Part shown: piece after piece, positions 35,286 to 42,921 of the stretch | Layout of the letters: each line of letters starts with the position of its first letter | How positions within the stretch are numbered: the first letter of the stretch is position 1 | Origin: Desulforudis sp. | GTDB taxonomy: Bacteria; Bacillota; Desulfotomaculia; Desulfotomaculales; Desulforudaceae | Length of the DNA: 45,944 bases | Assembly: GCA_003604975.1 (NCBI GenBank) | Contig: QZIR01000005.1 | Coordinates: forward strand, 1 to 45,944 | Direction of reading: 5' to 3' | Program-made: the position numbers and the translations under genes | Notes under the pieces: model-generated | The model's database searches: none | Told to the model about the DNA's origin: nothing | The model's input: the letters and a program-made list of their open reading frames with translations, nothing else

Positions 35286-37442
35286 ATGCATATTGCGCAT
35301 TCAGGCAACCCAGATGGACGGGAACATGGACTGGTTGAACACCTAGAGGGTGTTGCCCGCCTATCAGCAGTTTTTGGAGATAAGATCGGTGCCAGGGAAC
35401 TTGCCTACTGGGCCGGGCGTCTACATGATAGCGGCAAGTCCGGTAAATTATTCCAAGAGTATATAAGAAATCCAGATCCCCAACGAAGAGTAGACCATTC
35501 TAGTGCAGGAGCTGTCTTGGTGAGTCCCATTTGGCTGGGATTGGCTTTCCTGGTTGCCGGACATCACGGCGGTTTAGCCGACATGACCGATCTTAAGCAC
35601 CGGCTAGAAACAAAGGGCGCTGATCCCAGGATCCGAGAGAGCATCGCAGCTGCTGAAGAGCTATTGCCCGAGCTAAAGACAATCCCCGCTCTAGCCAGTA
35701 CATTACCCACGCATTTAAGAAGTGTACCAGAGACCGAACTCTTCATCCGGCTCCTCTTTTCGGCCTTGGTGGACGCCGACTTCCTCGATACCGAAGCGTA
35801 CTTCAATAATGAGTTATCAGAACTCCGGGGCGCATCCTCAAGCCTCTCGGATCTTTGGCATCGACTGCAGGTAAATCACGAGTCCCTGACTGCCAATGCC
35901 TCCCACAGCTTACTCAATTCCCTCCGGCAAGAGATATTCGACGCCTGTTGCACTGCGGCTGACCAACCGCCTGGTGTGTTCCGCCTGACCGTACCAACCG
36001 GAGGCGGTAAAACCCGTTCGGGGATGGCTTTTGCCCTGCGGCATGCGCTTCAACACAGACTGGACAGGGTTATTGTGGCTATTCCATACACTTCGATTAT
36101 CGAGCAGAATGCGGACGAGTATCGGAAGATTTTCGGCCAGGAGGCAGTTCTTGAACACCACAGTGCCGTTGAATCGTTGGACGACGGCGACGAAGTGTCG
36201 TCCGACAGAGTGAAGATGCGTCTGGCCTCCGAGAACTGGGATGCCCCAATTGTGGTGACCACCACGGTACAGCTTTTTGAGAGCTTCTTTGCCAATCGTC
36301 CTTCCCGATGCCGCAAACTCCACAACATCGTCCGGAGTGTAATCATCCTGGATGAGGTGCAAACCCTCCCCATCGAGCTACTCACCCCCATCCTGGATGT
36401 CCTTCGTGAACTAACCACTCATTACGGTGTCTCGGTCGTCCTTTGTACAGCTACCCAGCCAGCTCTGGATGACAGCCCATACCTGCGGGGTTTTCGTAAT
36501 GTACGGGAAATCGTACCTAATCCGGAGAGATACTTTGCCCTACTTAAACGGGTTAACTACGAGATTCCCGTCAGCACTGAAAAATGGTCGTGGAGCCGGG
36601 TGGCATCGGTGATGCGTGAGAACCGGCAGTGCCTTACCGTTGTAAACACAAAAAAGGATGCTCTGGCCTTGATGAGTGTCCTGGAAGACCCTGATGCGTT
36701 GCACTTGTCGACCCTCCTTTGCGGTGCCCACAGGCGGGAAGTGATCGCCGAAGTAAAGCGAAGGCTGTCCTTGGGTGAGCCCTGCCGGTTGGTGTCCACG
36801 CAAGTGATTGAGGCCGGTGTAGACCTGGATTTCCCAATGGTACTTAGGACAGTTGGTCCGTTGGATCGTATAGTGCAGGCAGCAGGACGCTGTAACCGTG
36901 AGGGCCAGCTTACGGATGACCTTGGCCAGCCGGCGATGGGCAGAGTGATTGTGTTCTGCCCAGAGGAAGGTGGTATGCCTCCTGGTGGTTATAAGAGCGC
37001 AACCAGTCAGGCCGTCAGCTTGTTAAGTCGGGAAGGTCTCGATTTGCACGACCCGGGTTTATACACAAGGTACTTTCAGATGCTCTATCAGGTTGTTGAG
37101 ACTGGAGGCCGGGATGTCCAGTCCGCACGGGAAGCCCTACAGTTCGCCCAGGTTGCTGAACGGTTCCGCATGATCAAGGACAATACTGTTCCAGTTATCG
37201 TGCGCTATGCAGCCGAAGTGGACGGGCTTGTTGCCACTGTCCGGGCTGGTGGGGTCTCTCGGGGAATCGTACGGCGGCTACAACCCTACTTAGTCAACAT
37301 CTATGAACACCAGCTTCTCCGATTGAGAGACCAGGGGTTGATTGAGGAAATTGCTCCCGGGCTATATGAGTGGCTGGGACTTTACGATCCGGTATTGGGT
37401 ATAAGTGAACGGGCACGGGATCCCGAATCACTTGTTTTTTAA
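35286..37442 (+). CDS. cas3: Cas3 nuclease-helicase, type I-C
   Basis: A 718-residue fused HD nuclease and superfamily 2 helicase that degrades DNA marked by Cascade. The HD domain shows His19, His47-Asp48 (GRLHDSGK), His71 and His93-His94 (AGHHGG). The helicase has Walker A PTGGGKT (about 237-243), motif II LDEVQ (355-359), motif V STQVIEAGVDLDFP and motif VI QAAGRCNREG. The start is ATG 35286, 7 bases after AGAGGTG; a TTG at 35265 lies upstream without a Shine-Dalgarno. It is first in the operon. Confidence 0.95.
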   Translation: MHIAHSGNPDGREHGLVEHLEGVARLSAVFGDKIGARELAYWAGRLHDSGKSGKLFQEYIRNPDPQRRVDHSSAGAVLVSPIWLGLAFLVAGHHGGLADMTDLKHRLETKGADPRIRESIAAAEELLPELKTIPALASTLPTHLRSVPETELFIRLLFSALVDADFLDTEAYFNNELSELRGASSSLSDLWHRLQVNHESLTANASHSLLNSLRQEIFDACCTAADQPPGVFRLTVPTGGGKTRSGMAFALRHALQHRLDRVIVAIPYTSIIEQNADEYRKIFGQEAVLEHHSAVESLDDGDEVSSDRVKMRLASENWDAPIVVTTTVQLFESFFANRPSRCRKLHNIVRSVIILDEVQTLPIELLTPILDVLRELTTHYGVSVVLCTATQPALDDSPYLRGFRNVREIVPNPERYFALLKRVNYEIPVSTEKWSWSRVASVMRENRQCLTVVNTKKDALALMSVLEDPDALHLSTLLCGAHRREVIAEVKRRLSLGEPCRLVSTQVIEAGVDLDFPMVLRTVGPLDRIVQAAGRCNREGQLTDDLGQPAMGRVIVFCPEEGGMPPGGYKSATSQAVSLLSREGLDLHDPGLYTRYFQMLYQVVETGGRDVQSAREALQFAQVAERFRMIKDNTVPVIVRYAAEVDGLVATVRAGGVSRGIVRRLQPYLVNIYEHQLLRLRDQGLIEEIAPGLYEWLGLYDPVLGISERARDPESLVF

Positions 37443-37469
37443 GCTGTAAATAGAAAGGAGGTGTTCTTA

Positions 37470-38144
37470 TTGAAGAACTCGATACCATTGGAAATCAAGG
37501 TGTGGGGTGATTTTGCCTGTTTTACCCGGCCCGAAATGAAGGCGGAGCGCGTTACGTACCCGGTAATGACGCCATCCGCCGCCCGTGGCGTGCTTGAGGC
37601 GATATTCTGGCGTCCGGAGTTCTCTTGGCTAATCCGTGAGATCTGGGTATTGTCAGAGATTCGCCACATCTCCTGGCTGCGCAACGAGGTAAACAGTACC
37701 GCGGTGGTATCAACTGCCCGCAAATGGGCAACGAGCGGCGGTGGCTACTACGCCGAGGAAGATCGTGCCCAGCGCCACACGTTGGCTCTCCGGGATGTGG
37801 CCTACCTGATCAAGGCGGATGTCCACTTGCAGCAGCACGCCGATGCCCATGTTGCCAAGTACCGCGATATGTTTCGGAGACGTGTGCAGCGCGGCCAGTG
37901 TCATCACCAGCCGTATCTCGGCTGCCGTGAGTTCACTGGATTCTTCTCACCTCCTTCAGGGGATGAAAGGCCGATCACTCACACTGATGACCTGGGCCGG
38001 ATTCTTTTTGACCTGGAGTTTGCCCCAGATCGCTCGGGTAGTGCCGTACCCCGGTTTTTCAATGCGCGCCTGGAAAACGGCAAACTCAGAGTTCCCCCGG
38101 AACTCTATGAAAGGAGGGGTGCATCATCTTACTGCAACGATTAA
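37470..38144 (+). CDS. cas5c: Cas5c (Cas5d) pre-crRNA endoribonuclease and Cascade subunit
   Basis: A 224-residue Cas5 of type I-C, which replaces Cas6: it cuts the repeat at the base of the hairpin and keeps the 5' handle. The N terminus is KNSIPLEIKVWGDFACFTRPEMKAERVTYPVMTPSAARGVLEAIFWRPEF, typical of Cas5d, and HQPYLGCREFTGFF is the conserved central segment. TTG 37470 is chosen because AAAGGAGG is 8 bases upstream; GTG 37461 overlaps that element. It overlaps the start of cas8c. Confidence 0.92.
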   Translation: MKNSIPLEIKVWGDFACFTRPEMKAERVTYPVMTPSAARGVLEAIFWRPEFSWLIREIWVLSEIRHISWLRNEVNSTAVVSTARKWATSGGGYYAEEDRAQRHTLALRDVAYLIKADVHLQQHADAHVAKYRDMFRRRVQRGQCHHQPYLGCREFTGFFSPPSGDERPITHTDDLGRILFDLEFAPDRSGSAVPRFFNARLENGKLRVPPELYERRGASSYCND

Positions 38145-39790
38145 ATGAGTATGCCGAGCGGCTGGACGTACCTCCTGCAATGTACAAGTCCACAGCTGTA
38201 CCCTGGGTTATTGATCTGGATGCTACTGGGCAGCTTCTTGGTTTGGTTCGTACAACCGGAGAGGCTAAACGAGACCAGGGCAAGCTACTGACCGTGCCCT
38301 ATCCCGGTACTCGTACCGCGGGTATCAAAGCAAACTTGCTCGTTGACAAGGCCGAATACGTATTAGGTCTGGAACGTGACAACAAGTCTGTCAGCCGCCA
38401 CGAGGCTTTTTTGGGGCTAGTGCGGGAATGTGCCGAATCAACAGGGGAACGGGATGTCCAGGCCGTGCTCCACTTCCTTGAAACCCTGGACCTTACTACC
38501 GTTGATCTTCCTGCTGAGCTTACACCCGATCTCTGGATCACTTTTCGCGTGGCTGGGAGCTTCCCGACTGACCTACCTTCGGTTCAGGACTATTGGGCTT
38601 CACGGTTTAAAGAGGCTGGTGCTGCTAAGGAGCAGGACAAGATGAACTGCATCGTCTGTGGTGCAGGCTGCGTTCCAGTCAGTCCACATCCCGGCAACAT
38701 CAAGGGAATTCCCAATGGGCAGACATCGGGTATGGCTCTGATCTCGGCCAACAGCAAAGCCTTTGAGTCGTACGGGCTCGAACGCTCCGTAATTGCCCCC
38801 ACCTGTGGCACCTGTGCCGAAAAATACGTCATCGCTGCCAACACCCTTATCAAAGACGAGCACACCCACTTACGAGTGGGGCCTCTGATTTACCTCTTCT
38901 GGACGAGGGAAGACACAGGCTTTTCGGTTACCCTGCTATCGAAACCGGAGCCGGATGACGTAAAGGCCCTGATTGAATCCGCATGGAAGGGGCGTGAATA
39001 CTCGGCCGTTGACGAGACCGCCTTCTATGCTACTGCTTTCTCGGCTAGCGGGGCGCGGGTTGCTGTACGTGACTGGCTGGAGACCACCTTGGGCAGTGTT
39101 CGAAAGAACCTGGCTCGGTGGTTTGTGCTGCAACAGATCGTTGACTCATGGGGAGGAGAGGGGCATCCCTACGGGCTCTACCCGCTCTGTGCCTCTCTGT
39201 ATCGGGACGCCAATCGTGACATGGTCCCCAATGTTCCCAAAACTGTACTCCGGGCGGCGTTGCACGGTGGACCACTTCCTATGTGGTTACTCTATCAGGC
39301 CGTACGCCGCAATCGGGCAGAACAGGGAGTAACCCGACCCAGAATAGCCCTCATCAAGATGGTTTTACTCTCCGGAGTGGAGGGGAAGGAGGATACGATG
39401 AAGGAACTGGAAATCGAGAACACAAACCCCGCATACCTCTGCGGCCGTCTATTCGCGGAATTGGAAGCGGTTCAGAGGGCAGCCATGCCAAACGTGAACA
39501 CCACTATTGCGGATCGGTTTTTTGGTACCGCTTCTTCCGCACCGGCTTCCGTATTTGGTCGCCTGTTGCGCGGGGCACAGAACCACCTGGGCAAGCTACG
39601 CCGGGAAAGGCCTGGAACCTACCACGCTTTGCAGCAACGCCTTGAAGAGATTCAGTCAAAATTAAGTGTGTTCCCCACAGCCCTACCTCTAAAGGATCAA
39701 GGGATGTTTGCCCTCGGCTACTATCACCAGAGGGCCTCAGACCGGGCTGGCGCGAAGGCAGCGAAAGACAAGACACAGGTACAGGAATAA
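38126..39790 (+). CDS. cas8c: Cas8c (Csd1), large Cascade subunit, with unusual start
   Basis: The large subunit that recognises the PAM in type I-C Cascade, about 554 residues. CIVCGAG and CGTCAEKY carry paired cysteines, likely a zinc site. The first ATG in frame is 38180, but the codons before it read LLQRLNEYAERLDVPPA, which matches the expected Cas8c N terminus and follows AAGGAGG (38111-38117). There is no ATG, GTG or TTG there: ATC at 38126 has ideal spacing (8 bases). A GTG at 38119 would be in frame if one base were removed. So either a rare ATC start or a one-base insertion. The 3' part also encodes Cas11c. Confidence 0.9.
   Translation: MLLQRLNEYAERLDVPPAMYKSTAVPWVIDLDATGQLLGLVRTTGEAKRDQGKLLTVPYPGTRTAGIKANLLVDKAEYVLGLERDNKSVSRHEAFLGLVRECAESTGERDVQAVLHFLETLDLTTVDLPAELTPDLWITFRVAGSFPTDLPSVQDYWASRFKEAGAAKEQDKMNCIVCGAGCVPVSPHPGNIKGIPNGQTSGMALISANSKAFESYGLERSVIAPTCGTCAEKYVIAANTLIKDEHTHLRVGPLIYLFWTREDTGFSVTLLSKPEPDDVKALIESAWKGREYSAVDETAFYATAFSASGARVAVRDWLETTLGSVRKNLARWFVLQQIVDSWGGEGHPYGLYPLCASLYRDANRDMVPNVPKTVLRAALHGGPLPMWLLYQAVRRNRAEQGVTRPRIALIKMVLLSGVEGKEDTMKELEIENTNPAYLCGRLFAELEAVQRAAMPNVNTTIADRFFGTASSAPASVFGRLLRGAQNHLGKLRRERPGTYHALQQRLEEIQSKLSVFPTALPLKDQGMFALGYYHQRASDRAGAKAAKDKTQVQE
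39398..39790 (+). CDS. cas11c: Cas11c, small Cascade subunit from an internal start in cas8c
   Basis: Type I-C systems make their small subunit by internal initiation within cas8c. Here ATG 39398 is in frame with cas8c and follows a perfect AAGGAGG at 5-base spacing. It would give a 130-residue, mainly helical protein starting MKELEIENTNPAYLCGRLFAELEAVQRAA, the N terminus expected for Cas11c. Several copies would line the belly of Cascade and hold the displaced strand. Confidence 0.85.
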   Translation: MKELEIENTNPAYLCGRLFAELEAVQRAAMPNVNTTIADRFFGTASSAPASVFGRLLRGAQNHLGKLRRERPGTYHALQQRLEEIQSKLSVFPTALPLKDQGMFALGYYHQRASDRAGAKAAKDKTQVQE

Positions 39791-39820
39791 TTCCCATAAT
39801 GATTGAGGAGGATTTTGAAA

Positions 39821-40744
39821 ATGAGTAACAGTGTTATTGTCGATCCCAACCGGCGTCACGACTTTGTACTGCTGTTTGATGTGATGGATGGCAACCCCAA
39901 CGGCGACCCCGACGCAGGTAACCTTCCTCGGGTGGATCCCGAGACGATGCATGGTCTGGTTACGGATGTGTGTCTGAAGCGCAAGGTGCGCAACTACGTA
40001 GAGGCCGTGCGTGGGGCTGATGAGCGGTACAAAATATACGTACAGAACCGTGGCATCTTGGCTAACCAGCAGAAACGGGCGTATCAGGCCTTAGGTGTGG
40101 AACCGGGAAAGAGCGCGAACGCTTTGGCGCGCAAATGGATGTGTGACAACTTCTTTGACGTACGGGTGTTTGGTGCCGTCATGACGGTCGGTCGGACCAA
40201 GGATGAAAAGGACGGCAAGCAGCTACACTGGAATTGTGGACAAGTACGGGGACCGATCCAAATGACCTTCGCCCGCTCGATCGATCAGGTCGTGCCGCTA
40301 GACCTTTCAATAACCAGGGTGGCCCTGACCAACCCGGATGATACCGGTCGCGGCGAGGTGGATGACCAGCAAGCTGCCTCCGGCCAGATGGGACGGAAAT
40401 CGATTATTCCCTATGGTCTTTACCGTGGGTACGGCTTTGTCAGCTCTGCCCTGGGCGAGGATACTGGTCTCACAGAAGAAGACCTCGGTGTCTTTTGGCA
40501 AGCACTCCAGCAGATGTGGGATCTGGATCGGTCAGCGAGCCGTGGATTCATGGCGTGTCGAGGATTGTACGTGTTCTCCCATGAGAATGGTTTGGGGAAT
40601 GCGCCAGCCCATACGCTCTTAGATCGAATCCAACCCAGGATGAAAGATGACGTACAGACCCCGCGTCGGTTCGACGACTACACGATAGCGGTAGACGACG
40701 CCGATTTGCCCGAAGGCGTATCCCTTACAAGGCTTGTAGGATAG
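39821..40744 (+). CDS. cas7c: Cas7c (Csd2), backbone Cascade subunit
   Basis: A 307-residue Csd2/Cas7 that polymerises along the crRNA. The opening RHDFVLLFDVMDGNPNGDPDAGNLPRVDPETMHGLVTDVCLKRKVRNYV is the family signature; QMTFARSIDQVVPLDLSITRVAL and DDQQAASGQMGRKSIIPYGLYRGYGFVSS follow. Its thumb flips out every sixth base of the guide-target duplex, relevant to the orphan RNA. The start is ATG 39821 after GAGGAGG; an upstream TTG in frame is less likely. Confidence 0.94.
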   Translation: MSNSVIVDPNRRHDFVLLFDVMDGNPNGDPDAGNLPRVDPETMHGLVTDVCLKRKVRNYVEAVRGADERYKIYVQNRGILANQQKRAYQALGVEPGKSANALARKWMCDNFFDVRVFGAVMTVGRTKDEKDGKQLHWNCGQVRGPIQMTFARSIDQVVPLDLSITRVALTNPDDTGRGEVDDQQAASGQMGRKSIIPYGLYRGYGFVSSALGEDTGLTEEDLGVFWQALQQMWDLDRSASRGFMACRGLYVFSHENGLGNAPAHTLLDRIQPRMKDDVQTPRRFDDYTIAVDDADLPEGVSLTRLVG

Positions 40745-40749
40745 GCCTG

Positions 40750-41424
40750 GTGGCTGCCGCAGGATTGGGAGACTGGTCAGATACCGAGCTGGTGGCTATC
40801 TCTGCCATCCAGCACTACAGTTATTGCCCCCGGCAGTGTGCCCTGATCCACGTGGAACAGACCTTTGAGGAGAACCTTTACACCATGCGAGGTAGGAGGG
40901 TCCACGAAAGGGTTGACGAGCCCGATACGACCATCGAGGGTGGAGTGCGCGTAGAGCGTGCTCTACCCCTGTGGTCGGAAAAGTTGGGGTTGATCGGCAA
41001 GGCGGATGTGGTTGAGTTTCACGACGAGGTGCCGTACCCCGTTGAGTATAAACACGGATCTAAGCGGCCACGTTCCCACGACGACCTGCAGCTTTGCGCC
41101 CAGGCGATCTGTCTTGAAGAAATGACCGGGGAGCCCGTGCCCAGGGGTGCTGTGTTTCATCATTCATCTAGGCGCCGACGTGAAGTGGTGTTCACGGACG
41201 AACTACGCCGTGAAGTGGCCCGCATTACCGAGGCCATCCGGGGAATGCTTCAAGTCCACACCTTGCCGCCTCCGGCAAATGACGAGCGATGCCGTCATTG
41301 TTCCCTCGCTGATTCATGTATGCCCCAGGTGGTGGGTGAAAAGGGGCGATTGAAGAACCTCAGCCAGGAAGTCCTGTCAGGAGTGCAACTGATTGGGGGT
41401 GTACGGGATCCGGACACTACTTAA
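40750..41424 (+). CDS. cas4: Cas4, PAM-selecting exonuclease of adaptation
   Basis: A 224-residue Cas4 that trims prespacers and checks their PAM with Cas1-Cas2. Iron-sulfur cysteines are visible: one in YCPRQCALIH (about 28-32) and three in CRHCSLADSCMP near the C terminus. The nuclease core has GKADVVEFHDEVPYPVEYKHG (Asp and the ExK motif) and the QL.AQA helix (DLQLCAQAICLEE). GTG 40750 starts 5 bases after the cas7c stop. Its end overlaps cas1 by 32 bases. Confidence 0.93.
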   Translation: MAAAGLGDWSDTELVAISAIQHYSYCPRQCALIHVEQTFEENLYTMRGRRVHERVDEPDTTIEGGVRVERALPLWSEKLGLIGKADVVEFHDEVPYPVEYKHGSKRPRSHDDLQLCAQAICLEEMTGEPVPRGAVFHHSSRRRREVVFTDELRREVARITEAIRGMLQVHTLPPPANDERCRHCSLADSCMPQVVGEKGRLKNLSQEVLSGVQLIGGVRDPDTT

Positions 41425-42439
41425 CACTCTTTATGTCACTACCGAGCATTCCTATTTGCGTCTCGATCACGAAACGGTAAGGATCGATGTTGAGGGTGTG
41501 AACCGTTTCAGTATACCGTTACATCACCTGGGTGCCGTAGTGTGTTTTGGCAATGTTCTCATAAGCCCGGCACTAATGGCTAGATGTGCAGAGGATGGTC
41601 GGACAATGGTGCTCCTGGGACGGGATGGTCGTTTCAAGGCCAGGCTCGAAGGGCCTGTATCGGGCAATGTAATGCTTCGTCGGGCTCAGCACGAAGCATT
41701 GGCCAATCCCGTGACCACAGTGGGCATTGCACGCAGCATTGTAGCGGGAAAGATCAGGAATACACGTACAGTCGTACTTAGGGCTGCCCGGGAGGCGGAA
41801 AACGAAGAAGATGAACAAAGCCTGAGAAACACGGCCAAAACTCTCTCCAACGCGGGCTCACGGTTAGCTTCTGCCGGCGACTTGGACGAAATTAGGGGCA
41901 TGGAGGGCGAATCAGCTCGATGCTATTTCGGTTCCTTTCAGTGTATGGTGCGCCAGAACCGTGAGCATTTCAAAATGGACGGTCGCAACCGTCGACCTCC
42001 TCGCGACCCTATAAACGCACTAATCTCATTCCTCTATACCTTGCTGTTAAACGATTGTGCGGGAGCACTGGAGGGTGTCGGACTGGATCCACAGGTTGGA
42101 TATCTACATTGCCTTAGGCCCGGTCGTCCTTCTCTCGCCCTGGACCTCATAGAGGAATTTCGTGCTGTTTTAGCGGACAGGCTGGCGTTGACATTGATTA
42201 ACCGCCGTCAGGTAACCGCAGGAGACTTCGTTATACGGCCGGGTGGCGCGGTGTTTCTTGGAGACGATGGCCGCAAAGAAGTACTGGTCGCTTATCAAAA
42301 GAGAAAGCAGGAGGAAATTGTTCATCCTCTCCTCGACCGCAAGGTTCCTTTCGGCCTGGTACCACACGTCCAGGCCAGGTTGCTCGCGCGATACCTGAGA
42401 AACGACGTCGAAACCTACGTTCCCTTTATCTATCGGTAG
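41393..42439 (+). CDS. cas1: Cas1 integrase, type I-C
   Basis: A 348-residue Cas1, the endonuclease that integrates new spacers. Counting from TTG 41393, the metal-binding residues are Glu171 (GMEGESARCYF), His239 (GYLHC) and Asp251 (LALDLIEEFR). The N-terminal beta domain opens LLNTLYVTTEHSYLRLDHETV as in type I-C enzymes. TTG 41393 follows CAGGAG at 9 bases; GTG 41399 is an alternative. Confidence 0.95.
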   Translation: MGVYGIRTLLNTLYVTTEHSYLRLDHETVRIDVEGVNRFSIPLHHLGAVVCFGNVLISPALMARCAEDGRTMVLLGRDGRFKARLEGPVSGNVMLRRAQHEALANPVTTVGIARSIVAGKIRNTRTVVLRAAREAENEEDEQSLRNTAKTLSNAGSRLASAGDLDEIRGMEGESARCYFGSFQCMVRQNREHFKMDGRNRRPPRDPINALISFLYTLLLNDCAGALEGVGLDPQVGYLHCLRPGRPSLALDLIEEFRAVLADRLALTLINRRQVTAGDFVIRPGGAVFLGDDGRKEVLVAYQKRKQEEIVHPLLDRKVPFGLVPHVQARLLARYLRNDVETYVPFIYR

Positions 42440-42453
42440 CAGGATGTGATGAC

Positions 42454-42747
42454 GTGCAGATACTTGTTTGCTATGATGTGGCCACGGACACTGCGGCGGG
42501 TCGCAAACGGTTGCGAAAAGTCGCTAGAGTCTGCGTTGACCACGGCCAGCGGGTACAAAAATCGGTGTTCGAAATCTCGGTGAATCAGGTTCAATATGAG
42601 CAGATGTTGCACCGTTTACTAGAATTCATTGATCAGGAGGAAGACAGTTTAAGGGTGTACCGCCTTCGTGAACCCAAGGAGCGGTATCTCAAAGAATACG
42701 GGGTTAATGTCTCTGTGGACTATGACCATGATCTACTAATGGCGTAG
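42454..42747 (+). CDS. cas2: Cas2, adaptation subunit, type I-C
   Basis: A 97-residue Cas2 with the ferredoxin-like fold: ILVCYDVAT with the conserved Asp8, then RVQKSVFEISV. It dimerises at the centre of the Cas1-Cas2 integrase. Start GTG 42454. It is the last cas gene, followed by the leader. Confidence 0.95.
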   Translation: MQILVCYDVATDTAAGRKRLRKVARVCVDHGQRVQKSVFEISVNQVQYEQMLHRLLEFIDQEEDSLRVYRLREPKERYLKEYGVNVSVDYDHDLLMA

Positions 42748-42921
42748 CGCGAACCTGTAGCCGTTGCGTATCTGCCGGAGGGTTCACGAACGCCGAACAC
42801 CTTGCTACGAAAGAGGTAATCCGTTGTTTATTTGCATATGCCAGATAGGATCTCTGGAATCAAATTGGTTCGCGCAGGTGCGCTACCAAGACCAGGCATA
42901 TCAAGGATTCTGCGAAGCGCT
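42748..42921 (+). promoter_or_regulatory. CRISPR leader
   Basis: A 174-base non-coding stretch between cas2 and the first repeat, which should hold the array promoter and integration signals. A weak promoter candidate is TTGTTT (42824-42829), 16 bases, TAGGAT (42846-42851). Inverted pairs are present: GCGCGAACC (42747-42755) with GGTTCGCGC (42867-42875), and ATATGCC (about 42836-42842) with GGCATAT (about 42895-42901). Confidence 0.75.
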
